64,000 nucleotides of DNA from Martelella mediterranea DSM 17316 (GCF_002043005.1 NZ_CP020330.1:1386501-1450500), one strand, 5' to 3'. Positions 9,646 through 19,004 are shown, counted from the first letter of the stretch. Numbers and translations: made by a program. The notes: generated from the sequence alone by a model not told the origin.

Positions 9646-12600
9646 TCAGGCCATGCCGCGTTTGGAAAGGTTGTCGCGATCGCCTTCCAGAGTCTCCACC
9701 CGCTCCTCGAGCCTTGCGAGCTTGGCCCGGTTGGCCTCGCTCATCCGTCCGGCGGTCTCGGCGGTGTAGACCACGTCATTGGGGTCCGCCTTGCCGATGA
9801 ACCGGCCGAAGACCCAGCGCAGCAGACGCGCCAGATCGTCCATGATCATGAAGAAGGCGGGGACCACCAGCAGCGACAGCGCGGTCGAGACGATGATACC
9901 GCCGATCACCGCGATCGCCATCGGCGCGCGGAAGGACGAGCCTTCGCCGACGCCAAGCGCCGCCGGCAGCATGCCAGCCGACATCGCGATCGAGGTCATG
10001 ATGATAGGCCGCGCGCGCTTGCGTCCGGCCTCCACCAGCGCCTGCCGCCGGTCGAGCCCGTGCCAGATTGCTTCCTTGGCGAAGTCCACCAGCAGGATCG
10101 CGTTCTTTGTCACGATCCCCATCAGCATCAGGAGGCCGATCAGAACCGGCATCGAGATCGGATTGTCGGTGACGATCAGCGCGATCGCGACCCCGCCCAG
10201 CGCCAATGGCAGCGAGAACAGGATGGTGAACGGCTGGATCACGTCCTTGAACAACAGGATCAGCACCGCCAGCACCAGGAACAGGCCGAGCATCATCGCG
10301 TTCATGAAGCTCTGCTGCATTTCGGCGAGGATCTTGGCGTCGCCGCTTTCGGCCAGCGTGACGCTTGCGGGAAGGTCGGTGCTGTCGACGATCTCGCGGA
10401 ACTTCGCCGTCGCAGGATCGAGCGCCACGCCCGGCGGCAGGTTGGCCCCGATTGAGACCACGCGATGGCGGTCATAGCGCTGCACCGTGCTGACGCCCTC
10501 GGAATAGTCGACGTCGGCGACGACCGACAGCGGCACCATTTCGCCCGACGCGGCCTTGATCTTCAGCGCCCGGATCGCGGCAAGGTCGCGCCTGAGTTTC
10601 AGGTCGGTGCGCACCCGCACCGGGATCAGGCGGTTGTCGAGCGAGATCTTCGCCAGGTTGGCATCGATATCGCCGACGGTCGCCACCCGCACGGTTTCGG
10701 AAATCTGCGCCGGGGTGATGCCGAGCCGGGCCGCGATTTCCTTCTTTGGCCGGATTTTCAGTTCCGGACGCGGCAGCGCGCCTTCGGAGGAAACCTTGTC
10801 CAGCATCGGCTCGGTGCGCAATTTCGCCTCCAGGATCGCGACGGCCTCCTGCAGGTCCTCCTCGTTGTCGGAGAGGAAGTTGAACTCGATATCACGCTGT
10901 CCGCGGTCGTTGAGCTTGGTGATCCGAAGGTCGGGAATGTCGGACAGGCCTGCAAGGATTTCCTGCTCGATCTGCCATTGCGGAATTTCACGGCCCGATG
11001 GAGGGATTTTCGGCAGATATTGGCCGATCAGCGGCAGGCTGCCGAGCATGTCGTTGACCAGCGCTTCCGGCAGTGAATGCGCGAGCTTGCCGAGCGTGAC
11101 CGTGATGGTGGCCCGGCGATATTCGAGGTCGCCCAGCGGCGAGGAACCGCCCAGCACGGTGACATCCTCGACGCCATCATAGCCTTCGATCCGTTCCGCG
11201 ATCAGGTCGGTCATCTCCTCGGTATCGGAAAGCCGTGCATTCGGCGGCAGCTCGACCGAGAGCACGATGCGCGAGGCATCTTCCGGCGGTATGAAACTGC
11301 CGGGAATGCGCGCCATGAAGAACAGCGAGACGGCGAGAACGCCGATCGCGGCTACCAGCGTCGCATAGCGCCATTTGGTGGTCCAGCGCACGGCAGCGGT
11401 GTAGCTGCGCATGATCCGGCCATCATTGTGCTCGGCGTCTTCCTTGTGCTTGTGCTTGCTGGGCTTCAGCATATAGGCCGCCATCACCGGGGTGATCAGG
11501 CGGGCGACGACCAGCGAGAAGAACACGGCGAAGGCCACCGTCAGGCCGAACTGGATGAAGTACTGGCCCGGAATGCCCGGCATGAACGACACCGGCACGA
11601 ACACGGCGATGATGGTGAAGCTCGTCGCGATCACCGCAAGCCCGATCTCGTCGGCCGCCTCAAGCGCCGCGCGATAGGGCGTCTTGCCCATATTGATGTG
11701 GCGCTCGATATTCTCGACCTCCACGATCGCGTCATCGACGAGAATGCCGGTCGCCAGCGTCAGCGAAATCAGGCTCACCAGGTTGAGCGAGAAGCCGAGC
11801 ATGTCCATGATCCAGAAGGTCGGGATCACCGACAGCGGCAGGGCGACCGCGGCAATCAGCGTCGCCCGCCAGTTGTGCAGGAACAGGAACACGACGATGA
11901 TGGCGAGCAGCGCGCCCTCGTACAGCGTGTCCATCGCGGCGGTGTAATTGCCCTTGGTGAAGTAGACGGCGTCATCGATCAGCGAGATCGAGACATCGGG
12001 GTTTTCCGCGCGGACCTCGTCCAGCGCCTCGGCCACCGCGTCGGCAACCGTCACTTCGCTGGCGCCCTTGGAGCGGAACACGCCGAAGGAGACGACAGGC
12101 TCGCCGCCGTGGCGCGCGAAGGTGCGCGGCTCCTCATAGGTATCCGTGACCGTGCCAAGGTCGGAAAGCCGGGCATACCGGCCGCCGCCGAGCGCGATCG
12201 TGGTGCTGGCGAGATCGGAGACGCTGCGGCTGTCGCCAAGCGTGCGGATCGCCTGCTCCGAGCCGCCGACCTGGCCGCGGCCCGAGCCGACATCGGCATT
12301 GGTCTGGCGTAGCTGCGCGTTCACTTCCGAGGCGGTGATGCCATAGCTTGCCAGCTTGTCGGCATCGAGCGAGACCTGGATTTCGCGGTCCGCGCCGCCA
12401 TAACGGTCGACCCGGCCGACGCCCTTGATGCCCTGCAGCGCGCGCTCCACCTTGTCGTCGACGAACCAGGAGAGTTCCTCCAGCGACATGTTGGGAGAGG
12501 AGACGGCAAAGGTCTGGATCGCCTGGCCCTCGACATCGATCTTGCGCACCACGGGGTCTTCGGCGGTGGCCGGCAGATCGGAGCGGATATTGTCGATCGC

Positions 12601-12930
12601 GTCCTTGACGTCGCGCAGCGCCTCGTCGGGGCTCACTTCCATGCGGAACAGAACCGAGGTCGTCGAGATGCCGTCCGTCACGGTCGAGTTCAACTCGTCG
12701 ACGCCGGTGACGCTCGCGATCGCGTCCTCGATCTTCTTCGTCACCTGCATTTCAAGCTCGGCGGGGGCGGCCCCCGACTGCGCCACGGTGACGGCGACGA
12801 CCGGCACGTCGATATTCGGAAAACGCGTGACCGGCATGTCCTTGAAGGCCTGCAGGCCCAAAAACAGCAACAGGCCCATCGCCAGAAGCGGCGCGACGGG
12901 ATTTCGGATCGCCCAGGCTGAAAAGTTCAT
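9646..12930 (-). CDS. RND efflux transporter permease (AcrB/HAE1 type)
   Basis: Inner-membrane proton-driven efflux pump of 1094 residues, the size expected for the family. It begins MNFSAWAIRNPVAPLLAMGL and shows the porter-domain phrase VTRFPNIDVPVVAVTVAQSG. The membrane signature GILVDDAIVEVENIERH near residue 400 includes the proton-relay aspartates. The second half repeats the fold, with the helix phrase GIVTKNAILLVDFAKEAI. A charged, probably coiled tail (ANRAKLARLEERVETLEGD) follows the last helix. It is 11 bases downstream of the adaptor gene and has its own terminator. No outer-membrane TolC-type gene is nearby, so a shared TolC is likely. Substrate unknown. Confidence 0.95.
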   Translation of the reverse strand: MNFSAWAIRNPVAPLLAMGLLLFLGLQAFKDMPVTRFPNIDVPVVAVTVAQSGAAPAELEMQVTKKIEDAIASVTGVDELNSTVTDGISTTSVLFRMEVSPDEALRDVKDAIDNIRSDLPATAEDPVVRKIDVEGQAIQTFAVSSPNMSLEELSWFVDDKVERALQGIKGVGRVDRYGGADREIQVSLDADKLASYGITASEVNAQLRQTNADVGSGRGQVGGSEQAIRTLGDSRSVSDLASTTIALGGGRYARLSDLGTVTDTYEEPRTFARHGGEPVVSFGVFRSKGASEVTVADAVAEALDEVRAENPDVSISLIDDAVYFTKGNYTAAMDTLYEGALLAIIVVFLFLHNWRATLIAAVALPLSVIPTFWIMDMLGFSLNLVSLISLTLATGILVDDAIVEVENIERHINMGKTPYRAALEAADEIGLAVIATSFTIIAVFVPVSFMPGIPGQYFIQFGLTVAFAVFFSLVVARLITPVMAAYMLKPSKHKHKEDAEHNDGRIMRSYTAAVRWTTKWRYATLVAAIGVLAVSLFFMARIPGSFIPPEDASRIVLSVELPPNARLSDTEEMTDLIAERIEGYDGVEDVTVLGGSSPLGDLEYRRATITVTLGKLAHSLPEALVNDMLGSLPLIGQYLPKIPPSGREIPQWQIEQEILAGLSDIPDLRITKLNDRGQRDIEFNFLSDNEEDLQEAVAILEAKLRTEPMLDKVSSEGALPRPELKIRPKKEIAARLGITPAQISETVRVATVGDIDANLAKISLDNRLIPVRVRTDLKLRRDLAAIRALKIKAASGEMVPLSVVADVDYSEGVSTVQRYDRHRVVSIGANLPPGVALDPATAKFREIVDSTDLPASVTLAESGDAKILAEMQQSFMNAMMLGLFLVLAVLILLFKDVIQPFTILFSLPLALGGVAIALIVTDNPISMPVLIGLLMLMGIVTKNAILLVDFAKEAIWHGLDRRQALVEAGRKRARPIIMTSIAMSAGMLPAALGVGEGSSFRAPMAIAVIGGIIVSTALSLLVVPAFFMIMDDLARLLRWVFGRFIGKADPNDVVYTAETAGRMSEANRAKLARLEERVETLEGDRDNLSKRGMA

Positions 12931-12941
12931 CGCTCAGATCC

Positions 12942-14129
12942 TCAGTTGGACGCCGTGGCGGAGGCGGGAACCGGGTTGATCCGGTCACCGGCGCGCACAT
13001 AGGCGCCGGCCTTGGCCACCACCTGGTCGCCTTCGGAAAGCCCGCTTGTGATCTGGACGGTTTCGCCGTCCTGAATACCGGTCTCCACGTCAACGACTTC
13101 AACAATACCGTCCTTGACGCGGCGCACCGTGGCGCTGCCCTGGCTGATATTGACCGCCGTCAGCGGCAGGGCGAGGTCGTCCGCCTGCTTGGTGATGATT
13201 TCGGCGCTGGCATACATGCCCGAGCGCGCGCTTTCAGGGTTGTCGATGCTGATGAACACATCGGCAAGCCGGGTGGCGTCGTTGACGATCGGCGAGACCA
13301 GCCGCACCGTGCCCATGATCGGCGCACCGGCGCCGACGAGCTCGATTTTCGCCTTCTGGCCGGCAGCGACCTTCATGACCGAATCTTCCGGCACCTGCGC
13401 CACGAGTTCGATCGCGCCGTCCTCGATGATGGTGAACATCGGACTGGAAGAACCGCTTGCGATGGCGCCGATACGGGCGTTCTTGTCGGAAATCACGCCA
13501 GAGACCGGCGCCTTGATATTGGTGCGCTCAAGACGCAACGCGATATCGTCGATCTGCGCCTCGGTGACCGCGATCTCGGCGTGGGCGACCGAGATGGCCT
13601 CGCGGGCGGCCGCCGCGCTGGCATCGGCGCGCAGCGCCTCGGTCTCTGCCTGCTCCAGAGCGGAGGTCGAGACCGATCCGTTATCGGCGAGCCTTTGGGT
13701 GCGCTCGAACTGGCGGCGCGCATCGGTCTGGGCGGCTTCACTGGCGGTCAACTGCGCCTTGAGCTGCGCCAGGCTCGCCTCGGCTCTGGCCTTGTTCGCC
13801 TGCAGGCTGCTCCGCTCCAGCTCCAGCATGTCGGTGCGCAGGGTTGCAAGCACCGCGCCCGCCTCGACCCGGTCGCCGATCTCGGCCGCGATGGTCTCGA
13901 TTGAAAGCCCCTCAAGCAGCGGCTGCACGAACACCTCCTCGACCGGGCGGATCGTGCCGGTTGCCAGCACAATTTCGGTCAGCGGTTTTACCGTTGCATC
14001 GGTAACCACGATGGCGGGAAGGGAAACGGCCGGTTCGGCAGAGGTTTCCCCATCCGCGGCAACGGAGGGTGCTGCGGCAAGTGCGATGAGCACGGCGGTC
14101 GCTGCGGCAAGGCGGGTCGGTTTCGGCAT
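12942..14129 (-). CDS. RND efflux periplasmic adaptor (membrane fusion protein)
   Basis: Adaptor of the HlyD/MexA family, 395 residues. The start MPKPTRLAAATAVLIALAAA at 14129 gives a clear signal peptide, with cleavage likely after PSVAA; an upstream open stretch to 14204 has no such sequence and was excluded. The lipoyl/biotinyl halves (EIGDRVEAGAVLATLRTDM and APVSGVISDKNARIGAIASG) flank a long alanine-rich helical hairpin around residues 100-190. It links the RND pump to an outer-membrane channel. No regulator gene is adjacent. Confidence 0.93.
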   Translation of the reverse strand: MPKPTRLAAATAVLIALAAAPSVAADGETSAEPAVSLPAIVVTDATVKPLTEIVLATGTIRPVEEVFVQPLLEGLSIETIAAEIGDRVEAGAVLATLRTDMLELERSSLQANKARAEASLAQLKAQLTASEAAQTDARRQFERTQRLADNGSVSTSALEQAETEALRADASAAAAREAISVAHAEIAVTEAQIDDIALRLERTNIKAPVSGVISDKNARIGAIASGSSSPMFTIIEDGAIELVAQVPEDSVMKVAAGQKAKIELVGAGAPIMGTVRLVSPIVNDATRLADVFISIDNPESARSGMYASAEIITKQADDLALPLTAVNISQGSATVRRVKDGIVEVVDVETGIQDGETVQITSGLSEGDQVVAKAGAYVRAGDRINPVPASATASN

Positions 14130-14412
14130 GTAAAGTACCCCAGTCGGCCGGGAGGAGGCCGGTTCCTCGTGAGCAATCGTCCTGCCCGAATGGCGGACTT
14201 CCAAGCTCGTTTACGTGTCGCGCCGGGCGGTCGGATTGTCGCCGTGGCAAAAACTCAATCTGGCAATCGCGAGAGCGGCCCGCAGGGCATGCGTCGTCGC
14301 GTCGTGCGGCAGTTCGTCATAAACCCGGTGTTTTTCAAGATGGCCGCGCGCATAAAGCCGCATTAATTGAACCGAGTGGTTCGATTTAAAGCCGATCTGG
14401 TGCAAAAATGCA
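14130..14412. other. Intergenic region upstream of the RND operon
   Basis: No gene is apparent in this stretch. It should contain the promoter of the minus-strand RND operon. I see no strong -35/-10 pair or operator by eye. Unlike many RND operons, there is no divergent TetR or MarR gene here. Confidence 0.5.
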
Positions 14413-14445
14413 ATACGCGCGACATCACAACGATGCCGCGCGTAT
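14413..14445 (-). terminator. Hairpin after the ABC substrate-binding protein gene
   Basis: ATACGCGCG and CGCGCGTAT form a perfect 9-bp inverted repeat with a 15-base loop. On the minus strand it is followed by TGCATTTTTGC, and it lies 23 bases after the stop of the substrate-binding protein gene. It probably ends the minus-strand transporter transcript. Confidence 0.65.
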
Positions 14446-14467
14446 AAATTTTACTGCCCGTATGGGC

Positions 14468-15463
14468 TCAGTTGGAAAGCGCCGCGTCGGTGATTTCCAG
14501 CGTATAGGCGCCTTCCGGCTCTTTGGTGATGACCGGGTCGGAACCGCCGCCGAGCAGAACCTCGACGGTGCGCTGATAGTCGGCCGGGTCGAGCGCGCCG
14601 TTGGAGCCGGCCGTCAGCTTGGCGACCTCGCGCATCATCCGCTTCTGGTGCTTTTCGGTCTGGGCGCCGGTGTCGTCATAGTCGAGCACGATCTCTGCGG
14701 CTTCGTCCGGGTTTTCCTCGGCCCATTTCCAGCCCTTCATCGAAGCGCGGACGAATTTGACCATGTCTTCCTTGAACTTGGGATCCTTCAGATCGTCTTC
14801 CAGAACATAAAGCCCGTCTTCCAGCGTCGCCACGCCCTCGTCTTCATATTTGAAGGTGTTGAGCTGATCTTCCGAGATGCCTGCATCCACGACCTGCCAG
14901 TATTCATTATAGGTCATGGTGGAAATACAGGCTGCCTGCTTCTGCAGCAGCGGATCGACATTGAAGCCCTGCTTCAGCACCGTCACGCCGTCCTCGCCGC
15001 CATCGGTCGGAATGCCGAGATGGGCCATCCACGACAGGAACGGATATTCATTGCCGTAGAACCAGACGCCGAGCGTCTTGCCGGGGAAATCCTCCGGGCT
15101 CATCACGTTGTTTTCCTTCAGGCAGGTCAGCATCATGCCGGAGGACTTGTAGGGCTGGGCGATGTTGACGAGCGGGACGCCCTTTTCGCGCGTGGCGAGC
15201 GCCGACGGCATCCAGTCGACGATCACGTCGGCGCCGCCGCCGGCCAGCACCTGTGCGGGCGCGATATCCGGGCCGCCGGGCTTGATCGTCACGTCGAGGC
15301 CTTCTTCCTCGTAAAAGCCCTTTTCAAGTGCCACGTAATAGCCGGCGAACTGGGCCTGCGTGACCCATTTGAGCTGCAGTGTGATTTCATCGGCTGAGAA
15401 GGCCTGCGACGCCCCAAGCATCATGCCGCCTGCGGCAAGCGCCGCGATAAAAGTCGATTTCAT
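14468..15463 (-). CDS. NMT1/THI5-type ABC transporter substrate-binding protein, probable pyrimidine importer
   Basis: Periplasmic binding protein of 331 residues. The signal peptide MKSTFIAALAAGGMMLGASQ is cleaved near AFSA. The mature start ITLQLKWVTQAQFAGYYVAL is the NMT1/THI5-like family opening, shared with ThiY. Further marks are KPGGPDIAPAQVLAGGGADV near residue 60 and FYGNEYPFLSWMAHLG near 135. ThiY relatives bind pyrimidine-like ligands. Its neighbours are pyrimidine-degrading enzymes, so uracil, thymine, dihydropyrimidine or hydantoin is the likely cargo. This is inferred from context; a thiamine-precursor importer remains possible, though no thi gene or thi-box was seen. Confidence 0.85.
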   Translation of the reverse strand: MKSTFIAALAAGGMMLGASQAFSADEITLQLKWVTQAQFAGYYVALEKGFYEEEGLDVTIKPGGPDIAPAQVLAGGGADVIVDWMPSALATREKGVPLVNIAQPYKSSGMMLTCLKENNVMSPEDFPGKTLGVWFYGNEYPFLSWMAHLGIPTDGGEDGVTVLKQGFNVDPLLQKQAACISTMTYNEYWQVVDAGISEDQLNTFKYEDEGVATLEDGLYVLEDDLKDPKFKEDMVKFVRASMKGWKWAEENPDEAAEIVLDYDDTGAQTEKHQKRMMREVAKLTAGSNGALDPADYQRTVEVLLGGGSDPVITKEPEGAYTLEITDAALSN

Positions 15464-15493
15464 GGTTACGTTCCCCTATTTTGGCTCATTGCA

Positions 15494-16360
15494 TCACGAC
15501 CGCCCCGAACGGACGGAGGGATGCCAGAAGGTGACGACGCGCTGGATGAGCGCCACCACCCCGTAGAACGCGGAGCCGGCAACCGCCGCCACCGCTATTT
15601 CGGCCCAGACCATGTCGATATTGGCCCGGCCCACTTCCGTGGAAATCCGGAAACCCATGCCGACAGTGGGTGTGCCGAAAAATTCTGCCACAATAGCGCC
15701 GATCAGCGCCAGCGTGGAATTGATCTTCAAGGCGTTGAATATGAACGGCCATGCGGCCGGCAGGCGCAGCTTGATCAGCGTCTGCGACCACGAGGCGGCA
15801 TAGGTGCGCATCAGGTCGCGCTCCATGTCGCTGGCCGAGGACAAGCCCTGAATGGTGTTGACCAGCATCGGAAAGAAGGTCGCGACCACCACCACGGCGG
15901 CCTTGGACGGCCAGTCGAAGCCGAACCACATCACCATGATCGGCGCGATGCCGACAATCGGCAGCGCCGAGACGAAATTGCCGAAGGGCAGCAGGCCCCG
16001 TTTCAGGAAGGGCGAGCGGTCGATCAGGATCGCCACGATGAAACCCGAGCCGCAGCCGAGCGCATAGCCGATCAGCACCGCCTTCAGGAAGGTCTGGCGA
16101 AAATCGGCCCAGAGAATCGGCAGCGAATTGGTGAGACGCACCCAGACATCGCTCGGCGCCGGCAGCAGGATCGGCGGAATGTCGAAGGCGATGACGACGC
16201 CTTCCCACAATATCAGCAGCGAAACGCCGAAGATCACAGGCACGGCGAACCATGCGATCCGGGACAGCGTGCGGTTGGAAAACTTCTGCCGTACCAGCCA
16301 TTCGTTGAAGGCCCAGCCGCAGATCCAGAAGGCGAGCGCAAACCAGACGAAACCGCTCAT
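15494..16360 (-). CDS. ABC transporter permease (second subunit, BPD_transp_1 family)
   Basis: A 288-residue inner-membrane permease with about six hydrophobic segments and the EAA-type loop GLSSASDMERDLMRTYAAS, which contacts the ATPase. ATG 16360 overlaps the stop of the preceding permease gene (ATGA), so the two are coupled and probably form a heterodimeric channel. The longer open frame to 16627 lies wholly inside that neighbour and was rejected. The substrate-binding protein gene follows 30 bases downstream. Confidence 0.9.
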   Translation of the reverse strand: MSGFVWFALAFWICGWAFNEWLVRQKFSNRTLSRIAWFAVPVIFGVSLLILWEGVVIAFDIPPILLPAPSDVWVRLTNSLPILWADFRQTFLKAVLIGYALGCGSGFIVAILIDRSPFLKRGLLPFGNFVSALPIVGIAPIMVMWFGFDWPSKAAVVVVATFFPMLVNTIQGLSSASDMERDLMRTYAASWSQTLIKLRLPAAWPFIFNALKINSTLALIGAIVAEFFGTPTVGMGFRISTEVGRANIDMVWAEIAVAAVAGSAFYGVVALIQRVVTFWHPSVRSGRS

Positions 16361-17226
16361 GGCTTGACCCCCATACGCTTCAGAACCATGGCCTGCGCGA
16401 CCCCGACAATGGCGACCAGGATGGAGGCGAGGATCGCCGCCATGAACAGCGCCGACCATATCTGCACCGTCTGGCCGTAATAGGAGCCGGAGAGCAGCCG
16501 CGCGCCGAGCCCGGCCACGGCGCCCGTCGGCAGTTCGGCGATGATCGCGCCGACCAGCGAGATCGCGATCGCGATCTTCAGCGAGGTGAACAGATAGGGC
16601 ATGGCGGACGGCAGCCGCAGCTTCCACAGCACCTGCCGGTCATTGGCGTTATAGGTGCGCATCAGGTCGAGTTGCAGCGCATCGGGCGACCTCAGCCCCG
16701 AAACCATGCCGACGGCAACCGGAAAGAACGATAGATAGGTTGAAATCAGCGCCTTCGGCAGAAGCCCGGTGATGCCGATCGCGTTCAGCACCACGATCAG
16801 CATCGGCGCGATCGCGATGATCGGAATGGTCTGGCTGGCGATGATCCACGGCATCATCGAGCGTTCCATCGTGCGGTTATGGACGATGGCGATCGCCAGA
16901 ATGATGCCGAAACCCGAGCCGATGGCAAAGCCGAGCAGCGTCGAGGACAGCGTGATCCAGGCATGGTAGACGAGGCTGCGCTTCGAGGTGATCTTCTTGT
17001 TCGCTGTCGTATCCCAAAGCTCGGCCGCCACCTGATGCGGCGACGGCAGCACCGGCCGCTCCAGCGTGTAGGACTGTTTCACGACTTCCGCGAAGGAAAT
17101 CTCCTGCCCCGCGCGCCGCGCCTGATCCTCGACAAACTGCCGGTTCATGACCACCACGAACACACACCAGATCGCCAGAATGGCAAAGACCACGGTGGCA
17201 ACGGGCAGGACGCGCTCACGCAGCAT
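16357..17226 (-). CDS. ABC transporter permease (first subunit, BPD_transp_1 family)
   Basis: A 289-residue permease of the SsuC/ThiX type. The N-terminal membrane anchor (VLPVATVVFAILAIWCVFVV) is followed by a periplasmic loop of about 60 residues, then a permease core with the coupling loop GLRSPDALQLDLMRTYNAND. It is paired with the next gene by an ATGA overlap. Upstream lies a 324-base gap with a RIME-like repeat that separates the permeases and binding protein from the ATPase gene at 17794. The transporter genes may therefore be on two transcripts. Confidence 0.9.
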   Translation of the reverse strand: MLRERVLPVATVVFAILAIWCVFVVVMNRQFVEDQARRAGQEISFAEVVKQSYTLERPVLPSPHQVAAELWDTTANKKITSKRSLVYHAWITLSSTLLGFAIGSGFGIILAIAIVHNRTMERSMMPWIIASQTIPIIAIAPMLIVVLNAIGITGLLPKALISTYLSFFPVAVGMVSGLRSPDALQLDLMRTYNANDRQVLWKLRLPSAMPYLFTSLKIAIAISLVGAIIAELPTGAVAGLGARLLSGSYYGQTVQIWSALFMAAILASILVAIVGVAQAMVLKRMGVKP

Positions 17227-17301
17227 GGCGATGTCCTTTCCGCCCTTGCTGCCGACAACAGAGATGCATGTTGTCTGAAGCTACTGCCAAATCCACCCAC
17301 C

Positions 17302-17438
17302 AATCTCCCCCCTTGAGGGGGAGATGTCGCGAAAGCGACAGAGAGGGGTAAAGCGTATCCGATTTACTCCGCGTTCGCGGCTTGCGGTTCACCCCTCTCT
17401 GCCCCTGTCGGGGCATCTCCCCCTCAAGGGGGGAGATT
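17302..17438. repeat. RIME-like intergenic palindromic repeat, copy 2
   Basis: Same mosaic palindrome as at 1199-1336, but in the opposite orientation: here the GTCGCGAAAGCGAC arm is on the left and the CCCCTGTCGGGG arm on the right. It occupies most of the 324-base gap between a permease gene and a small hypothetical gene. The rest of the gap (17439-17550) shows nothing recognisable. Confidence 0.85.
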
Positions 17439-17550
17439 GAGGGAGAACAACCGCATCTCCTCGCCACGGTGTCTCGCGCCGGCTTGACCCGAGAGTTCAA
17501 GCGGTACCTCCCACGAAGGGTTTGGCTTGCCGAAACGTGAATGCGTTTCA

Positions 17551-17781
17551 CTAGGTCAGCTCCCAAAATGTAGCGTGTTTTTTCAACTTTCCAGACTTTT
17601 GGAGATCTTGCCCTGCCCAGCGCATATCGTACTGCCAAGTGTAGAAGTATTTTCCAGAATCTCTGAGTTCGGACTCGTGATGGTCCCATATATGCTTGCA
17701 TATGTCGGCGATGTTCGCCCGACCTTCGTGAGCTCGCAGCCCTTCCACGATCCATCTTTCCAGATCAGTTTTTATAGTCAT
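17551..17781 (-). CDS. Small hypothetical protein, winged-helix-like
   Basis: A 76-residue protein with no assigned function. It is largely helical, charged and aromatic (IVEGLRAHEGRANIADICKH, then YFYTWQYDMRWAGQDL). It ends LKKHATFWELT, which resembles the ending of Mrr_N/HARE-type winged helices (typically ...GVWALT). A good ribosome-binding site (GAGAGGA) sits 7 bases before ATG 17781. The gene follows the ABC ATPase by 12 bases in the same direction, so it is probably co-transcribed. A small DNA-binding role is a guess from the fold hint. Confidence 0.6.
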   Translation of the reverse strand: MTIKTDLERWIVEGLRAHEGRANIADICKHIWDHHESELRDSGKYFYTWQYDMRWAGQDLQKSGKLKKHATFWELT

Positions 17782-17793
17782 TGAGCTATCCTC

Positions 17794-18585
17794 TCACTCA
17801 TAACTATGCCCCGCCCGCAGCCCCTCGCGTACACGGTGGGCGATCTTCAAAAACTCCGGGCTTTCGCGGATGTCGAGCGGGCGCTCCTTCGGCAGCGGGC
17901 TCTCGATCACGTCGGTGACGCGGCCGGGACGGGGGCTCATCACCACGATCCTGGTGGAGAGGTAGACTGCTTCCGGAATCGAGTGGGTGACGAAACAGAT
18001 GGTCTTGTCGGTGCGCGCCCACAGCTTCAGAAGCTGCTCGTTGAGGTGGTCGCGGACGATCTCGTCCAGCGCGCCGAAGGGCTCGTCCATCAACAGCAGA
18101 TCGGCATCGAAGGCGAGCGCGCGGGCGATCGAGGCGCGCTGCTGCATGCCGCCGGAAAGCTGCCATGGGAATTTTTTCCCAAAATTGGCAAGGTCCACCA
18201 GTTCCAGCACGCGTTCGATCCGGCGCTGCTGGTCGGCTTTGGTATAGCCCATGATTTCCAGCGGCAGGGCGATGTTCTTCTCGATCGTGCGCCACGGATA
18301 AAGCCCCGCGGCCTGAAACACATAACCATAGGACCGGTCGAGGCGGGCGTTTTCCGGCGTGGTGCCGTTGACGGTGATTTCGCCCGCCGTGCTTTTCTCC
18401 AGATCGGCGATGACCCGGAGGAACGTGGTCTTGCCGCAGCCGGAGGGGCCGATGAAGGAGACGAAATCGCCCTTCTTCACTTCGAGATTGACGTCCTTCA
18501 GCGCATGCACCGGGCCGTCATTGGTCTCAAAGGTGAGACAGAGGTCTTTGGCTGAGACCACGGAACGCGGATTGTCTTCGGTCAT
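17794..18585 (-). CDS. ABC transporter ATP-binding protein of the pyrimidine-locus importer
   Basis: A 263-residue ATPase of the SsuB/TauB/ThiZ nitrate-taurine subfamily. Walker A is GPSGCGKTTFLRVIADLE near residue 43, the signature LSGGMQQRASIARALAFD near 141, Walker B LLLMDEPFGALDE near 162, and the switch histidine is in ICFVTHSIPEAVYL. ATG 18585 overlaps the stop of the NUDIX gene (ATGA). It energises the two permeases at 15494-17226, from which it is separated by a small gene and a RIME-like element. Confidence 0.93.
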   Translation of the reverse strand: MTEDNPRSVVSAKDLCLTFETNDGPVHALKDVNLEVKKGDFVSFIGPSGCGKTTFLRVIADLEKSTAGEITVNGTTPENARLDRSYGYVFQAAGLYPWRTIEKNIALPLEIMGYTKADQQRRIERVLELVDLANFGKKFPWQLSGGMQQRASIARALAFDADLLLMDEPFGALDEIVRDHLNEQLLKLWARTDKTICFVTHSIPEAVYLSTRIVVMSPRPGRVTDVIESPLPKERPLDIRESPEFLKIAHRVREGLRAGHSYE

Positions 18586-19004
18586 GCGGGTCTCCGGGTT
18601 TCGGCAAATCGGCGGGCTGCGATGGGAAACAGGTGTCTGCGGGTCAGCGCCGCGCGCTCCACGGTGATCGGGCCTTCGACCGGCAGCCATTTCAGCTCCT
18701 CGATCTCGGCCTGCGGCGCGACTTCCGGCTCGGCAAGCCACGAGAATGCTTCCGCCTCGACAATCATATCCGCCTCATTGGCGGCCTGTTCGCGGTAGCA
18801 GCCCTCATAGCGGAAATTGTCAGGTTCGGCGTCGAGCGCCAGTTCCTCGCGCAATTCCCGCACAAGTGCTGCAATCGGCGTTTCGCCGGCATCGATCTTG
18901 CCGCCCGGCTGCATGAAGGCGGTGGTGCCGCGCTTGCGCACGGTCAGCATCTCGCCCCGGCTGTTGATGATCATGGCGACGGCGATGCGGATATCGGCCC
19001 TCAT
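18582..19004 (-). CDS. NUDIX hydrolase
   Basis: A 140-residue NUDIX protein. The NUDIX box GKIDAGETPIAALVRELREE near residue 36 follows G-x5-E-x7-R-E-x-x-E-E, though the usual glycine after the second EE is replaced by alanine. It would hydrolyse a nucleoside diphosphate linked to another moiety; the substrate cannot be read from the sequence. Both ends overlap neighbours by ATGA, with LysE upstream and the ABC ATPase downstream, so it is translationally coupled into the pyrimidine operon. Removing an oxidised or toxic nucleotide generated during pyrimidine scavenging is one possible role. Confidence 0.88.
   Translation of the reverse strand: MRADIRIAVAMIINSRGEMLTVRKRGTTAFMQPGGKIDAGETPIAALVRELREELALDAEPDNFRYEGCYREQAANEADMIVEAEAFSWLAEPEVAPQAEIEELKWLPVEGPITVERAALTRRHLFPIAARRFAETRRPA

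Noticed and set aside
14468..15463. Assignment of the NMT1-type transporter to thiamine precursor uptake
   Set aside because: No thiamine gene or TPP riboswitch was seen nearby, while pyrimidine-degrading genes surround it; kept only as an alternative.
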